DNA from: an uncultured Atopobiaceae bacterium
Lineage (GTDB): Bacteria; Actinomycetota; Coriobacteriia; Coriobacteriales; Atopobiaceae
Direction of reading: 5' to 3'
Length of the DNA: 64,000 nucleotides
Assembly (NCBI GenBank): GCA_944320975.1
Contig: CALUJM010000007.1
Span: forward strand, 1-64,000
The position numbers and the translations under genes were made by a program. Shown here piece by piece: positions 53,974-62,733 of the stretch. Below the pieces are notes generated by a model that saw only the letters and a program-made list of their open reading frames with translations, was not told the origin of the DNA and searched no databases. Each line of letters begins with the position of its first letter. Position 1 is the stretch's first letter.

Positions 53974-54591
53974 CTACTCCTGGCTCTGCTCGACGCGGGA
54001 GGAGATGACCTTGTCGACGAGGCCGTAGGCGCAGGCCTCGGCGGCGCGCATGTAGTTGTCGCGCTCGGTGTCGGCGTTGATCTTCTCGATGGGCTGGCCG
54101 GTTGCCTCCGCGAGGATCTCGTTGAGGCGCTGGCGGATCCAGCGGGTCTCGTCCGCGACGATCTGGATGTCGGTCTGCTGGCCGGAGACGCCCGAGCTCG
54201 GCTGGTGGATAAGGACCATCGAGTTGGGGAGCGCGAGGCGCTTGCCCTTGGCGCCGCAGGCGAGGATGGCGGCGCCCATGGAGGCGGCCATGCCCACGCA
54301 GATGGTGGAGACGTCGGGCTTGATGAAGTTCATCGTGTCGATGATGCCCAGGCCCGCGTACACGTCGCCGCCGGGAGAGTCGATGTAGAGCGAGATGTCC
54401 TTGTCGGGGTCCTGGCTCTCGAGGTGGAGGAGCTGCGCGATAACAAGGTTGGCGGAGTCGCGCGTGACCTCCTCGCCGAGAAACACGATGCGGTCGTTGA
54501 GCAGGCGCGAGTAGATGTCGTAGCTGCGCTCGCCGCGCGGCGTCTGCTCGACGACGTAGGGGATGAGCGGGATGTTGGTGGGCTGGTGCAT
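53974..54591 (-). CDS. clpP: ATP-dependent Clp protease proteolytic subunit
   Basis: Serine protease core of ClpXP. 205 residues: nucleophile Ser104 in GMAASMGA, His129 in [10 protein letters not shown], and a C-terminal Asp in the [11 protein letters not shown] helix region. [20 protein letters not shown] forms the oxyanion segment. It starts after a terminator-like hairpin downstream of tig, so part of the transcription may start internally. Confidence 0.97.
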   Translation of the reverse strand: MHQPTNIPLIPYVVEQTPRGERSYDIYSRLLNDRIVFLGEEVTRDSANLVIAQLLHLESQDPDKDISLYIDSPGGDVYAGLGIIDTMNFIKPDVSTICVGMAASMGAAILACGAKGKRLALPNSMVLIHQPSSGVSGQQTDIQIVADETRWIRQRLNEILAEATGQPIEKINADTERDNYMRAAEACAYGLVDKVISSRVEQSQE

Positions 54592-54624
54592 TCGAACTCC
54601 GTTCGTTCGACGTTTTTTGTAGAA

Positions 54625-54653
54625 AGCCCCGGACGAGTTGCTCGCCCGGGGCT
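54625..54653 (-). terminator. Hairpin between tig and clpP
   Basis: On the minus strand AGCCCCGG..CCGGGGCT (54625-54653) is followed by TTCT. It is a partial terminator that could uncouple tig from clpPX. Confidence 0.7.
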
Positions 54654-54673
54654 CCGTGAACGTGAGCGTGAGA

Positions 54674-56023
54674 CTACTCGGCGTCCTCGTTCTTCTCGGC
54701 CGCGGCGGCGCGCTCGGCGACCTCGTCGACGACGTTCACCTTGCAGTTCTCGACGAGCCAGTCGAGGGCCTTGGTGCGGCGGATGGAGTCGCGGATGGCG
54801 GGCAGACGGCCCTCGTCCTTCCACTGCTTGTAGGAGGCCTCGACGTCCTCGACGCCGGCGCGCTCGAACTCGCCGCGGACCTCGTCCTCGTTGACCTCGA
54901 GGCCGAGCTTGGCGGCCACGGCGTCGAGGGCGAGGGACTGACGCGCGCGCTCCTCGGCCTGGACGCGCAGGTCAGCGATGAAGTCGTCGGACTTCAGGCC
55001 GCGGGCGCGCAGGAACATGTCGAGGGAGACGTTCTGGCGCTGGAGCTGGGCCAGGAACTCCTGGGCGAGCTCGTTGAAAATCTCGTCCTGGTAGGCCTGG
55101 GGCACGGTCTCGAGGTCGAGCAGCTTGCCCACAGCCTCGACGACGCGGTCCTCCTTGAGGTTGGGGATCGTGGTCTTCTTGTCGCCCTCGATCTCCTCCT
55201 TCACGGCCTCCTTGAAGGCGTCGACGGTGTCGTAGCCGTACTTCTTGGCAACCTCGTCGTCGAGCTCGGGGGTGACGGCCTTCTTGATGCCGTTGAGGGT
55301 CACCTTGACGGAGAAGGTGTGGGAGATGGTCTCGCCGTCGTGCTCGTGGGAGCGCGTCCACTCGATGGCCTTCTCCTCGCCCTTCTTCATGCCCTCGATG
55401 CCCTCCTGGAGCTGCTCGGGGAGCTGCTGGCCGTCAAGGGCGAGCAGGCGGTTCTTGCCCGCGAGGTGGCCAGCGCCCTCGACGTTCTCGATGTCGACGG
55501 AGACGATGTCGCCGGGCTCGGCGGCACGGTCCTCCTCGACGTCCTCGTAGGTCACCTGGTAGCTGAGGAGCTGGTTGATCTGCCAGTCAATCTCGGCGTC
55601 GGTGGCCTCCTCGGGCGGGAGGTTGATCTCGGGGGCGTCATAGGAGGTGAGCTCGGCGGTGGGGCGAACGCCGATGGTGGCGTCGACGACGTAGTCGGCG
55701 CCCTCGGCGGCGAGCTCGGGGTCGGCGCCCTCGGGGCCAAAGCTCACGCGGCCCACGGGGGTGACGTCGAGCTCCTCGAGCATCATGGGCTCGAGGGCGG
55801 TGAGCAGGTCGTTGGTGGCCTGGGCGAGCACGGCCTCGCGGCCGATGATGCCGTCGATCACCGGACGGGGCGCGTGGCCGCGGCGGAAGCCCTGGAAGTT
55901 GTACTTCTTGGCGATGTCCTTGTAGGTCTTCTTGATGGCTGCGTTGACGTCGGCGGCGGGAACGGTGACCTTGGCGGCCATCTTCTCGTCGACGGGCTTC
56001 TCAGCGGTGACGGTGATCTTCAA
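54674..56023 (-). CDS. tig: Trigger factor
   Basis: Ribosome-bound chaperone and prolyl isomerase. 449 residues: N-terminal ribosome-binding domain with the signature [15 protein letters not shown] near residues 37-51, PPIase (FKBP-like) domain at about 150-240, and the helical C-terminal domain. TTG start at 56023 with GGAGGA three bases upstream begins the protein at the expected KITVT strand; a longer open frame upstream runs through the tRNA gene and is not used. The extreme C-terminus AAEKNEDAE is encoded by the dispersed word. Confidence 0.95.
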   Translation of the reverse strand: MKITVTAEKPVDEKMAAKVTVPAADVNAAIKKTYKDIAKKYNFQGFRRGHAPRPVIDGIIGREAVLAQATNDLLTALEPMMLEELDVTPVGRVSFGPEGADPELAAEGADYVVDATIGVRPTAELTSYDAPEINLPPEEATDAEIDWQINQLLSYQVTYEDVEEDRAAEPGDIVSVDIENVEGAGHLAGKNRLLALDGQQLPEQLQEGIEGMKKGEEKAIEWTRSHEHDGETISHTFSVKVTLNGIKKAVTPELDDEVAKKYGYDTVDAFKEAVKEEIEGDKKTTIPNLKEDRVVEAVGKLLDLETVPQAYQDEIFNELAQEFLAQLQRQNVSLDMFLRARGLKSDDFIADLRVQAEERARQSLALDAVAAKLGLEVNEDEVRGEFERAGVEDVEASYKQWKDEGRLPAIRDSIRRTKALDWLVENCKVNVVDEVAERAAAAEKNEDAE

Positions 56024-56076
56024 CGTTCCTCCAGTGTCTCGTGCCTGGCGGGCCTGCCCCGCCATGTTTCCTTGCG

Positions 56077-56163
56077 TGGTGCGGGCGAAAGGACTCGAAC
56101 CTTCACGGGGTCTCCCCCACTGGAACCTAAATCCAGCGTGTCTACCAGTTCCACCACGCCCGC
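56077..56163 (-). tRNA. tRNA-Leu, anticodon UAG
   Basis: 87 nt including an encoded CCA at 56077-56079. The acceptor stem GCGGGCG pairs with CGCCCGC, the anticodon stem CTGGA/TCCAG encloses TTTAGGT (anticodon TAG), and the long variable arm (GTGGGGGAGACCCC region) marks a class II tRNA-Leu. CTACTATATGA, about 20-30 bp upstream on the minus strand, is a plausible promoter -10 region. Confidence 0.95.
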
Positions 56164-56415
56164 GGATTTCACAGCCTTCATATAGTAGCAAACTTCCGCA
56201 GGAAGGCCGCGTCTCGGCAGATATTTCACGGTTGGGGGCGGCGCGCAGCTCCGAATACGCCCCATCCGCACGCGCGGCCGCCCTCGAGACACGGAGCAGG
56301 CACACGGTCAGACGGTCAATCGGCAGCTCTCGAGCACGTCATCTGGGATTTGTCACCACGCAACCTGTCCCCAAAGGAAGATAGGCAGATGATGGTCACG
56401 TCAGAAAGGGACGAT

Positions 56416-56547
56416 TTCATTTGTAGGGTATTTTGAGAGGGCAGTCGTCAATACACTAGAAACGTGGCGACGCTTGTAGCTGGGGTTTTTCTGATTTTCA
56501 TTTGTAGTGTATTTCAACTTAGGCCCTGGAAATACACTACAAATGAA
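56416..56547. repeat. Four-copy array of TTCATTTGTAGTGTATTTC
   Basis: Forward copies at 56416-56434 (one variant base block) and 56497-56515, and reverse copies at 56449-56463 (short) and 56529-56547. The second pair is a perfect 19-bp inverted repeat with a 13-nt loop. Strikingly AT-rich. It lies in the 424-bp gap between tRNA-Leu and the XRE gene, which otherwise holds only a CCTGTCCCC half-site near 56362 and the tRNA promoter. Confidence 0.88.
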
Positions 56548-56587
56548 GATATCCCCCTCCGAAGGCCCAAAAGCCCCTATGAGTCGC

Positions 56588-56797
56588 TCACTCCTCGTCG
56601 GGAACGTACTCCAGGATGTCTCCGGGCTGGCAGCCCAGCACGCGGCAGATCGCGTCGAGCGTGGAGAAGCGCACCGCGGAGATGCGCCCGGTCTTGATGC
56701 GGGAGAGGTTGACCTCGGAGATGCCCACCCGCTCGGCGAGCTCCTTCGAGCGCATCTTGCGGTCTGCCAGCACGCGGTCGAGGCGCAGGACGATCAT
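56588..56797 (-). CDS. Small XRE/Cro-family HTH regulator
   Basis: 69-residue single-domain DNA-binding protein. The helix-turn-helix is at about 14-40 (MRSKELAERVGISEVNLSRIKTG), followed by AVRFSTLDAICRVLGCQPGDIL, as in YozG-like regulators. An ATG at 56797 gives a compact domain; nine codons further upstream overlap the previous gene. It lies 10 bp after the DUF2975 gene. The XRE plus DUF2975 pair is a recurrent two-gene module, probably a regulator with a membrane partner. Confidence 0.9.
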   Translation of the reverse strand: MIVLRLDRVLADRKMRSKELAERVGISEVNLSRIKTGRISAVRFSTLDAICRVLGCQPGDILEYVPDEE

Positions 56798-56807
56798 CGC
56801 GCGGCCC

Positions 56808-57452
56808 TCACAGCGTCTCGTCATCCTGCTTCTGCAGGATGCATCCGTACTCGAAGACGCGGCCCACCAGCACGAGCACGATCCCCAGCGAGACGAGCAT
56901 CAGGTCCTGGGGCTCGAAGCTCGCCGTGAGCGCGTAGCCCAGCATCTCGCCAGACTCCACTAGGGCATGGACTACCGCGGCGGCGATTGCCTCAAGAAGC
57001 ATATGGAGCAGCGTGGGCGCGCATCCGGCGAGAAGAACCAGCCACCCCACACGCCCCAGCTCACGCGCGCGCTCCGGGGCAAACGGCACGCCGGTCCGCC
57101 GGATCTTGGAGCACATGAGCGCCGCGAGGGCAAACGCCGCGCACGCCAGGCCGCCAAAGACGACGCCGTTGGCGAGGGTCGAGACGGGGCTGCCGGAGAG
57201 GTAGGCCGTGCCGGTCTCGGTCTCCTGGATGACGAACCCCGGGGCGCCCTTGCTCGTGGTGAAGAAGGCGGTCAGGGCGTCGCGGCCGGACTCCCCCATC
57301 GAGGCGTTCGTGAGGAAGACTGTCGACCACATGTTAAACAGGGCCAGGAGCAGGGCCACCAGGGCGGCGACCCAGCAGAAGCACGTCGCCACGCGCGCGG
57401 CGCCGCGGATGCGCCCGTCCGCCTGCGCCCTTGTCAGCATCTCGTGTTTCAT
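56808..57452 (-). CDS. DUF2975-type four-helix membrane protein
   Basis: 214 residues with four hydrophobic segments (about 25-47, 92-112, 128-152, 180-201) and a conserved GVVFGGLACAAFALAALMC-type second helix, as in DUF2975 proteins. The start at 57452 has GGAGGGG upstream. It pairs with the XRE gene downstream. The function is unknown; it may sense or transmit a membrane signal to the small regulator. Confidence 0.8.
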   Translation of the reverse strand: MKHEMLTRAQADGRIRGAARVATCFCWVAALVALLLALFNMWSTVFLTNASMGESGRDALTAFFTTSKGAPGFVIQETETGTAYLSGSPVSTLANGVVFGGLACAAFALAALMCSKIRRTGVPFAPERARELGRVGWLVLLAGCAPTLLHMLLEAIAAAVVHALVESGEMLGYALTASFEPQDLMLVSLGIVLVLVGRVFEYGCILQKQDDETL

Positions 57453-57650
57453 CGCGACCCCTCCGTTCTTCTCGGCCAATTGCTCTTATCGTTCTTGTAC
57501 CACTAATTATCGTTTGTCGATAATGTCGAGAAGGACGTCCGGCAGACGGCATCATCCGCTCGGCAAGCGCGCGCCTAGCCCCCCCCACGCTGGGTACAAG
57601 CCAAGCAAATGGCAGCGATTGGGCTGCCGGCCCTTACGAAAGGGGCGACC

Positions 57651-58388
57651 ATGGACGCGAAGCCTCCGGTCACGATGAACTCACCCAAGATGCGCGATAA
57701 CCTGCGGGCGCGCGGCTTTAGCAGGCGGACGGCATTGGTGTTTACGGTGCTCATCTTTGTGTTTCTCGTGGTCAACGTCGTGCAGTTCGCGGCGCGGTTT
57801 GGGAGCAGCGTCTCGGAGCAGCTTGACGCTCCGACAGAGGACCGCGTCGCGCTCCCCTATTTCGACCTCACCGCAGACGAGAGAGCCTCCGTGGACGCGA
57901 CGGGCGAGCGACTCTCCGCCCTGAAAGAGGAGCCGAGCTCGAGCGGCCTGGTCGCCGAGCTGGCGGGCTGGCTCGAGGGCAGGCCCAGGCGGGGCCTTCG
58001 CCACACGCCCGAGGACCTGGGGATCGACGCCGAGGCGTGGGCGGGTCAGATGGTCTCCCGTCTCACGTACTCCATCGAGGACGTCGAGCTCTCCGGCGAC
58101 ACGGCGGTCATCGGCGTGCGCGTCTGGGCGCCCCAGGCAGGCGAGATCGTGTCTAAGGCCAGCGAGGGCATGAGCACCTACTTCTACAACCAGGGCGTGC
58201 GCGACGGGGAGCCGCTCCCGGAGGACCTGCAGGAGGACGTCCTCCGCACATTCGAAACCGCGACGGAGGCGGCTCCCGTCGAGGAACGCACGCTTGACGT
58301 TGTCCTCACACGCTCCGACGACGGATTCGTCGTCGACGAGAGGGCTCTCGAGAAGGACCTCCTGAACGCATTTGGCGCGGTCGCGTGA
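57651..58388 (+). CDS. Membrane-anchored protein, unknown function
   Basis: 245 residues: a short basic cytoplasmic N-terminus, one membrane helix (about 26-46), then an extracytoplasmic alpha/beta domain rich in Glu and Ala with no recognisable catalytic motif. AAAGGGG precedes the ATG at 57651. The layout resembles the proteins at 12378 and 62734 (anchor or lipobox plus a soluble domain of 200-270 residues with late TYFYNQG- or SVTIMAES-type strands), but I cannot prove homology. Confidence 0.75.
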   Translation: MDAKPPVTMNSPKMRDNLRARGFSRRTALVFTVLIFVFLVVNVVQFAARFGSSVSEQLDAPTEDRVALPYFDLTADERASVDATGERLSALKEEPSSSGLVAELAGWLEGRPRRGLRHTPEDLGIDAEAWAGQMVSRLTYSIEDVELSGDTAVIGVRVWAPQAGEIVSKASEGMSTYFYNQGVRDGEPLPEDLQEDVLRTFETATEAAPVEERTLDVVLTRSDDGFVVDERALEKDLLNAFGAVA

Positions 58389-58394
58389 ATGTTG

Positions 58395-58413
58395 CGAAGG
58401 GACTGTCCCTTCG
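58395..58413. repeat. Short REP palindrome, GGGACTGTCCC type
   Basis: CGAAGGGA-CTG-TCCCTTCG, seven bases after the preceding stop codon; it could terminate that gene. Confidence 0.8.
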
Positions 58414-58461
58414 TATCACAGCGGGAGGCTATCGCTCATCGATCTTTGTGTCGAGCATCAC

Positions 58462-58740
58462 CTATGCAACGGTCACTCCGCGAATCGGAGCGAGAAACTC
58501 ATCAACGTCAAAGTAGAGATTGCTCAAAATTGGGACGAGGTCGATGTACTCCTCGACCGGCTCCGGGCAGCCATCGTATTCTGCGTTGACCACGAGATAG
58601 CCCTTGTTCCATTCCCGAACATCAACGTACCTGACGAGGTTCTTGGGCATTCGAAAACGAATGTCATATCCGCCGAATGAGAAGCTCGTATAGGGACCAT
58701 CGCAGCTCAGAACTGCACAGCTGGAAGATGCGTCAACCAT
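58462..58740 (-). CDS. Small protein of unknown function
   Basis: 92 residues, acidic, single domain: FGGYDIRFRMPKNLVRYVDV followed by WNKGYLVVNAEYDG and EEYIDLVPILSNLYFDVDEFL. GGGAGCGG precedes the ATG at 58740. No signal peptide, membrane helix or motif I recognise. Its GC looks lower than the surroundings and it sits with other small orphan genes in the 56-63 kb stretch. Confidence 0.65.
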   Translation of the reverse strand: MVDASSSCAVLSCDGPYTSFSFGGYDIRFRMPKNLVRYVDVREWNKGYLVVNAEYDGCPEPVEEYIDLVPILSNLYFDVDEFLAPIRGVTVA

Positions 58741-58828
58741 AGTCCCCCGCTCCCTCATCTTGGCTTCTGATGATGAATGGATTATACCCAGCATCCTTGT
58801 CGGCAGAACCGCCACCAAAGTGCTGAAG

Positions 58829-59167
58829 CTAGACACACGTCCCCATGTTCGCGCGATAGCCCGCGACGCAGAGCGCGGCGATGGGCACAATCGCGCCGAC
58901 GCCGCACGTAAGGAAGAGCGTCGTTCTGTCCACGGCACCCTGGACATGTGCGTAGACGAGGAGCGCAACGGCAACGGCATAGGCCGCGCACACGAGAATC
59001 GCCCCTCCCATGGTTCTCGCGAGCTTCGATGCGTTGACGTGGGCTCGATCCGAGGGCGAAGCCGTACTGTAACCGGCGAGGAAGCCTGCGCCCCGCCCGC
59101 TGAGAAGCACGACGGAGATAACCGCGAGAACTCCGGCGATGACGCCCCACATCCAGACGTACTCCAC
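58829..59167 (-). CDS. DUF3784-like membrane protein
   Basis: 112 residues with three hydrophobic helices (about 5-26, 52-74, 85-106). The loop after helix 1, GRGAGFLAGYSTASPSDRAHVNASKLAR, matches the DUF3784 pattern of a Leu-Ile-Ala-Gly-Tyr-Asn/Ser-type loop preceding a charged helix. GTG start at 59167 with GGAAGG upstream. The function is unknown. Confidence 0.7.
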   Translation of the reverse strand: MEYVWMWGVIAGVLAVISVVLLSGRGAGFLAGYSTASPSDRAHVNASKLARTMGGAILVCAAYAVAVALLVYAHVQGAVDRTTLFLTCGVGAIVPIAALCVAGYRANMGTCV

Positions 59168-59310
59168 GACGCGCCACCTTCCAGAGCCAGACCGAGCACG
59201 TCGCCCGACCTTTGACGTATAGTACCCAATCGGGGGGGGCAGGCGCTCCGACCCGGCGGACGGTCTGCCAGGGCCCGCTGGTGGATTATCAGCCCCCGCC
59301 ACAAAAGGCC

Positions 59311-59372
59311 AACCATGCACACCCGTCAAATCCGACCCATTTTTCGTCCTTAAATGACGGGTATGCATGGTT
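59311..59372. repeat. 21-bp inverted repeat after the GNAT gene
   Basis: AACCATGCACACCCGTCAAA (59311-59330 plus T) and its partner at 59352-59372 pair at 19 of 21 positions around 20 nt. It begins 7 bp past the GNAT stop (59380) and may act as its terminator. Confidence 0.75.
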
Positions 59373-59379
59373 ACCCGAT

Positions 59380-59853
59380 TTACAGATCGCGCCTCAGCAT
59401 GACGAACTCGTCGCTGCGCCACTCCTCGACGAAGCCGTGGCGCAGGAAGAGGCCGACAGCGGGGTTGTCCAGGGCGACGTTGTCGCGCAGCGTCGCGATT
59501 CCGCGCCCGCGGGCCGCGTCGCAGAGGAGCTCGAGGCCGGCAGCGCCGTAGCCGCGCCCACGGAAGCGCGCGTGCACGAGCACGTCCGTGATGAAGCTGT
59601 CGTACTCAGAGTCCCAGCGGTAGGCGACCTCGCCCACGAACTCGCCGGTGCCAGGGTCACGCAGGTAGCGGTAGTAACGCCGACCCTCGTCCTCGCGCGC
59701 GACCCAGGCGTCGTGCCAGCGGCCCCAGAGGTCCTCCGGGAAGTCGACGGTCCCTCCCCAGGCACGGTTGTAGGACATGGTGGCCTCGTCGGCCAGGAGC
59801 TCACGCTTGAACCAGAGGTCGCGCACGGCGGGGCGATAGAGCTCGATGGTCAT
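59380..59853 (-). CDS. GNAT-family N-acetyltransferase
   Basis: 157 residues with the acetyl-CoA loop as RFRGRGYGAAGLELL (about 95-109) and a late GLFLRHGFVEEWRS strand. The substrate is unknown. It overlaps the MFS gene stop by four bases, so the two are translationally coupled; an exporter with an acetyltransferase is a common detoxification-like pairing, but no specific compound is indicated. Confidence 0.88.
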   Translation of the reverse strand: MTIELYRPAVRDLWFKRELLADEATMSYNRAWGGTVDFPEDLWGRWHDAWVAREDEGRRYYRYLRDPGTGEFVGEVAYRWDSEYDSFITDVLVHARFRGRGYGAAGLELLCDAARGRGIATLRDNVALDNPAVGLFLRHGFVEEWRSDEFVMLRRDL

Positions 59854-61028
59854 GAATGCGCCTCCTTCTGAAGCAGGTCGGTGTGTGAGAACGCCAGGTT
59901 GATCGCGCCGAGGAGGGCAATCGACGTCGCGAGCAGCGCCACCATGGCGAGCCGCATGTCCAGAAGGCCCGAGAGCCAGCCGAAGAGCGGCTGAGAGACG
60001 GCAGAGAGCAGCGACACCGCGATCGAGGCGAACGAGAGCGAGGTCACGCGGAAGCGCGGGTCCAGCGCGACGTTGAGTACCTTGGTACGCACGGGGTTCA
60101 CGAGGCAGAACGCCGCGAGCCCCGCCATGTAGAGCGCAACGGCAGCGCGGGGCTCCGCGCAGAACGCAAACGCCAAGAAGAGCGCGACCACGGCGAGCGG
60201 CCCGAGCCGCGCCACGCGCGCGTCCCCCAGGCGCCGCGCGAGCCGAGAGCTGCCCAGCCCCGCGAGGCTCGTGACCGCGAACTGCGCCGCCACGACCGCG
60301 CCCACCGCCGGCAGCGGGACTCCGAAGTAGCCGTTGAGGTAGTTGTTGTAGAAGTCATCCACGGGCACCATCGACCACGCGACCGCGCCCTCCACCAGCA
60401 CGTAGTAGAGCACAGGGCGGCAGCCGGCCACGTAGCGCGCGGCGTCGAGCGCGCGGACCGGGGCCGCGGGCGCGCCGTCCTTCTCGCCCGCCCGGTCGTC
60501 GCGCATGAGGAGCACACAGGCGAGCGCGCCCGCGAGCGACGCGATGGAGAGCGCGAAGACGAGGGCGTAGCCCACATAGGCGAGCAGCCCCGCCGCGAGC
60601 GCCGAGGCCCCGTAGCAGCAGTAGAAGACGATGCGCGAGACGGCACTCACGCGCGTGAGCTCGCCCTCGCGGCCGCGCGCGATGAGGTGGTCGGCCACGA
60701 TGGCCGTCGCGCATCCCGTGGTGAGCGTGTAGGCAGAGGCGAGGACGAGCATCACACACAGCATCGCCGGGAGCCCCCGCGCGACGAGCATGAGGGAGTA
60801 GCCTGCCATCTCGAGCGCCACCGCCGCAATCAGGCTCGCGCGGCTCCCAAAGCGGTCCGCGACGAAGCCCGTGGGCACCTCGAGCAGGGTCTTGCCCAGC
60901 TGCAGCGCCCCGAACAGCACGCCGACGCCCGCGAGCGAGAAGCCCACGTGCTCGAGGTAGAGGCCCATGACCGTGGAGACCATGGACAGGTTGGAGAACG
61001 CCACGTAGGCGTAGTAGAGCGGTATCAA
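59850..61028 (-). CDS. MFS transporter
   Basis: 392 residues with twelve predicted helices. The loop 2-3 motif is FVADRFGSRASL, typical of MFS exporters. A cytoplasmic central loop contains RDDRAGEKDGAPAAP, in which Glu-Lys-Asp is encoded by the dispersed word. The TTG start at 61028 is chosen (AAAGG upstream, then LIPLYYAYVAFSN as helix 1); the frame stays open upstream, but that part includes a REP palindrome. Overlaps the GNAT gene downstream. Confidence 0.85.
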   Translation of the reverse strand: MIPLYYAYVAFSNLSMVSTVMGLYLEHVGFSLAGVGVLFGALQLGKTLLEVPTGFVADRFGSRASLIAAVALEMAGYSLMLVARGLPAMLCVMLVLASAYTLTTGCATAIVADHLIARGREGELTRVSAVSRIVFYCCYGASALAAGLLAYVGYALVFALSIASLAGALACVLLMRDDRAGEKDGAPAAPVRALDAARYVAGCRPVLYYVLVEGAVAWSMVPVDDFYNNYLNGYFGVPLPAVGAVVAAQFAVTSLAGLGSSRLARRLGDARVARLGPLAVVALFLAFAFCAEPRAAVALYMAGLAAFCLVNPVRTKVLNVALDPRFRVTSLSFASIAVSLLSAVSQPLFGWLSGLLDMRLAMVALLATSIALLGAINLAFSHTDLLQKEAHS

Positions 61029-61056
61029 GTTGGGATGCCTTTCACGAAGGGTCGAC

Positions 61057-61085
61057 CTTGACAAGGGGACAGTCCCTTTGTCAAG
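61057..61085. repeat. REP palindrome, GGGGACAGTCCC type
   Basis: CTTGACAAGGGGA and TCCCTTTGTCAAG pair with one mismatch. It lies 29 bp upstream of the MFS gene start. Confidence 0.85.
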
Positions 61086-61394
61086 CCTGCGGTCGGATCC
61101 CTCGGGGAGGCTGTCGGCACGCCAAGGCCCGCCCGCCTGTGCGGGCGTCACCGGGTCACGCCGGGAACGGGCCTCCCTAGCGGAGGGTCTCCTCGTTCGC
61201 CTGCCTCATCGCTGCCCCCTTCTGATCGACGGAAAGGCCGCGTCTAGGATAGCACGTGCTTGTCGATTGAGCGCATCTCGCCGCTACGCCTGCCGGGCAT
61301 GCCCCCCTTGGCCGAGAACCCCCAGGAGGCCGAGAAGAACATCGAGCCCGTACCTTAGAATCGGTTTCACGCTCCGCACGTCGAGGGAGGCCAT

Positions 61395-61868
61395 ATGGCA
61401 AGGACCCGTCTTGGCAAGATGCCCTACGTCATCGTGTTCTGCTTGGTCATTGTGCTGGTGCTCCTTGCCTCTGGCCTCGGCTTCGTTACCGACATGCCCC
61501 TCAAGGGACTCGACCGCGACGACGTCGCCTCAATCACCCTATCGGACGCCATGGGCGTAAACGACCCCATCGCCCTCGAGGACGAGGACCGGGACTCCGT
61601 TCTCGCAGCGCTCGCGGAGCTCAGGGGGAGGCGCTTTGGCGCCGAGCAAGAGCTCAGGGACCTCCAGCTCTTGGGCAGCCCAGCCGTCTACGCGCTGGAG
61701 ACGGCCTCGGACGGGACCATCGAGGTCCAGCTCGTCAGCTACAGGGGTGAGTCGTTCTTCTCGGTCGACGGCTCATGGCGAAAGGCCACCGACGACCAGG
61801 GGCCCATTACTCATTTGATTGATCTCAGCAAGGAGTACGCCGCTCGGAACTACATACCCGCTGGCTGA
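61395..61868 (+). CDS. Membrane-anchored protein, unknown function
   Basis: 157 residues: one N-terminal membrane helix (about 9-30) and an extracytoplasmic domain with strands such as VYALETASDGTIEVQLVSYRG preceded by LLGSPA. The FFSVDGSW segment is encoded over a dispersed word. GGGAGG lies upstream of the ATG. No recognised family. Confidence 0.7.
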   Translation: MARTRLGKMPYVIVFCLVIVLVLLASGLGFVTDMPLKGLDRDDVASITLSDAMGVNDPIALEDEDRDSVLAALAELRGRRFGAEQELRDLQLLGSPAVYALETASDGTIEVQLVSYRGESFFSVDGSWRKATDDQGPITHLIDLSKEYAARNYIPAG

Positions 61869-61909
61869 GGCTCAAAGGCTGGCGGTAGCATGGCCATACG
61901 AAGCGACGC

Positions 61910-62593
61910 TCAGACAAGCCTCATTCGGTCAAGCTGAGACAACCAGTTCTTTCTGAGTTTCCGTCGACTCTCGAAGAATATCTCCTCGGATCGCGAGAGC
62001 TCGCCTGAGTCTGCTTTTATCGCAGCGAGTTCAAGCGTGCAGATGAGATCCGCGGATTGGAACAGACGGTAGTCAGACGGCACGACCTTGCGAAAATCAA
62101 CGTCAAAGAACGTGGAGCCGAACACGGTCCCGATGAGCTCGGTCACCGGTGCCTGGCCGTTGTCGTAGTAGATGATGACTCGATCGAAGGACAGGAGGTA
62201 CTCCATGTGATCACGAATAAAGCTAGAAATCTCTCGGGCAATCCGAGCCTTGAGCCGAATTCTGTCAGGGCATTCTCTCTTTCGAATGACAACGGTAAAG
62301 AACTTCACGCCCGATCGACGTGTAAAGGCAAAGAGAGCACCTGCAAGGCTTCTTCTCGTAGAGAGCGGAAGAGACGTGAACTCGTCCTCGCGGCGGACAA
62401 TGGGACCAGCATGAAGCGCATGAGAGGAAGGAAAGCCAAGCTCGGACATCCTTCTCTCCAAGTGCAAAAGCTCGGCGGCAATGGAATGGTCCTGCTCGTG
62501 AAAGACGAACGTGAGGAGGTAATAATCAGACTGGGATCCAAAGTCGCCTGACTCGTCAATGAAGATGCTGAGCTCAGACAGCTTGACCACCAT
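61910..62593 (-). CDS. DUF3800 protein
   Basis: 227 residues. N-terminal IFIDESGDFG and the central RVIIYYDNGQ, with a late FQSADLICTLEL, fit DUF3800, predicted RNase H-fold proteins often found in accessory or mobile regions. Acidic residues Asp/Glu of IDESGD and the Asp of YYDNG and SADL could form a metal site. GC content looks lower than the genome average, suggesting acquisition. A 9-bp hairpin lies just upstream (62609-62630). Confidence 0.8.
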   Translation of the reverse strand: MVVKLSELSIFIDESGDFGSQSDYYLLTFVFHEQDHSIAAELLHLERRMSELGFPSSHALHAGPIVRREDEFTSLPLSTRRSLAGALFAFTRRSGVKFFTVVIRKRECPDRIRLKARIAREISSFIRDHMEYLLSFDRVIIYYDNGQAPVTELIGTVFGSTFFDVDFRKVVPSDYRLFQSADLICTLELAAIKADSGELSRSEEIFFESRRKLRKNWLSQLDRMRLV

Positions 62594-62608
62594 CCTCCGA
62601 TATGAGAA

Positions 62609-62630
62609 TGGCGGGGGACTTCCCCCGCCA
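62609..62630. other. Perfect 9-bp hairpin upstream of the DUF3800 gene
   Basis: TGGCGGGGG and CCCCCGCCA around a 4-nt loop, 15 bp before the DUF3800 start. It has no T-run on either side. Confidence 0.6.
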
Positions 62631-62733
62631 CTGGGTGGACCCGGGCCCTAAGGCCAGTCCAGTTGTTAGAATTTTACCACAGCTCATGGAGCATGAGACT
62701 TCGATTATCGACACAATATCCGAGGGAGGCGCC

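Noticed and set aside
56024-56305. N-terminal extension of trigger factor
   Set aside because: The frame reads through the tRNA-Leu gene; a TTG start at 56023 with GGAGGA is appropriate.
58372-58680. Plus-strand frame of 102 codons
   Set aside because: It is the antisense of the better supported minus-strand gene 58462-58740 and has a poor start.
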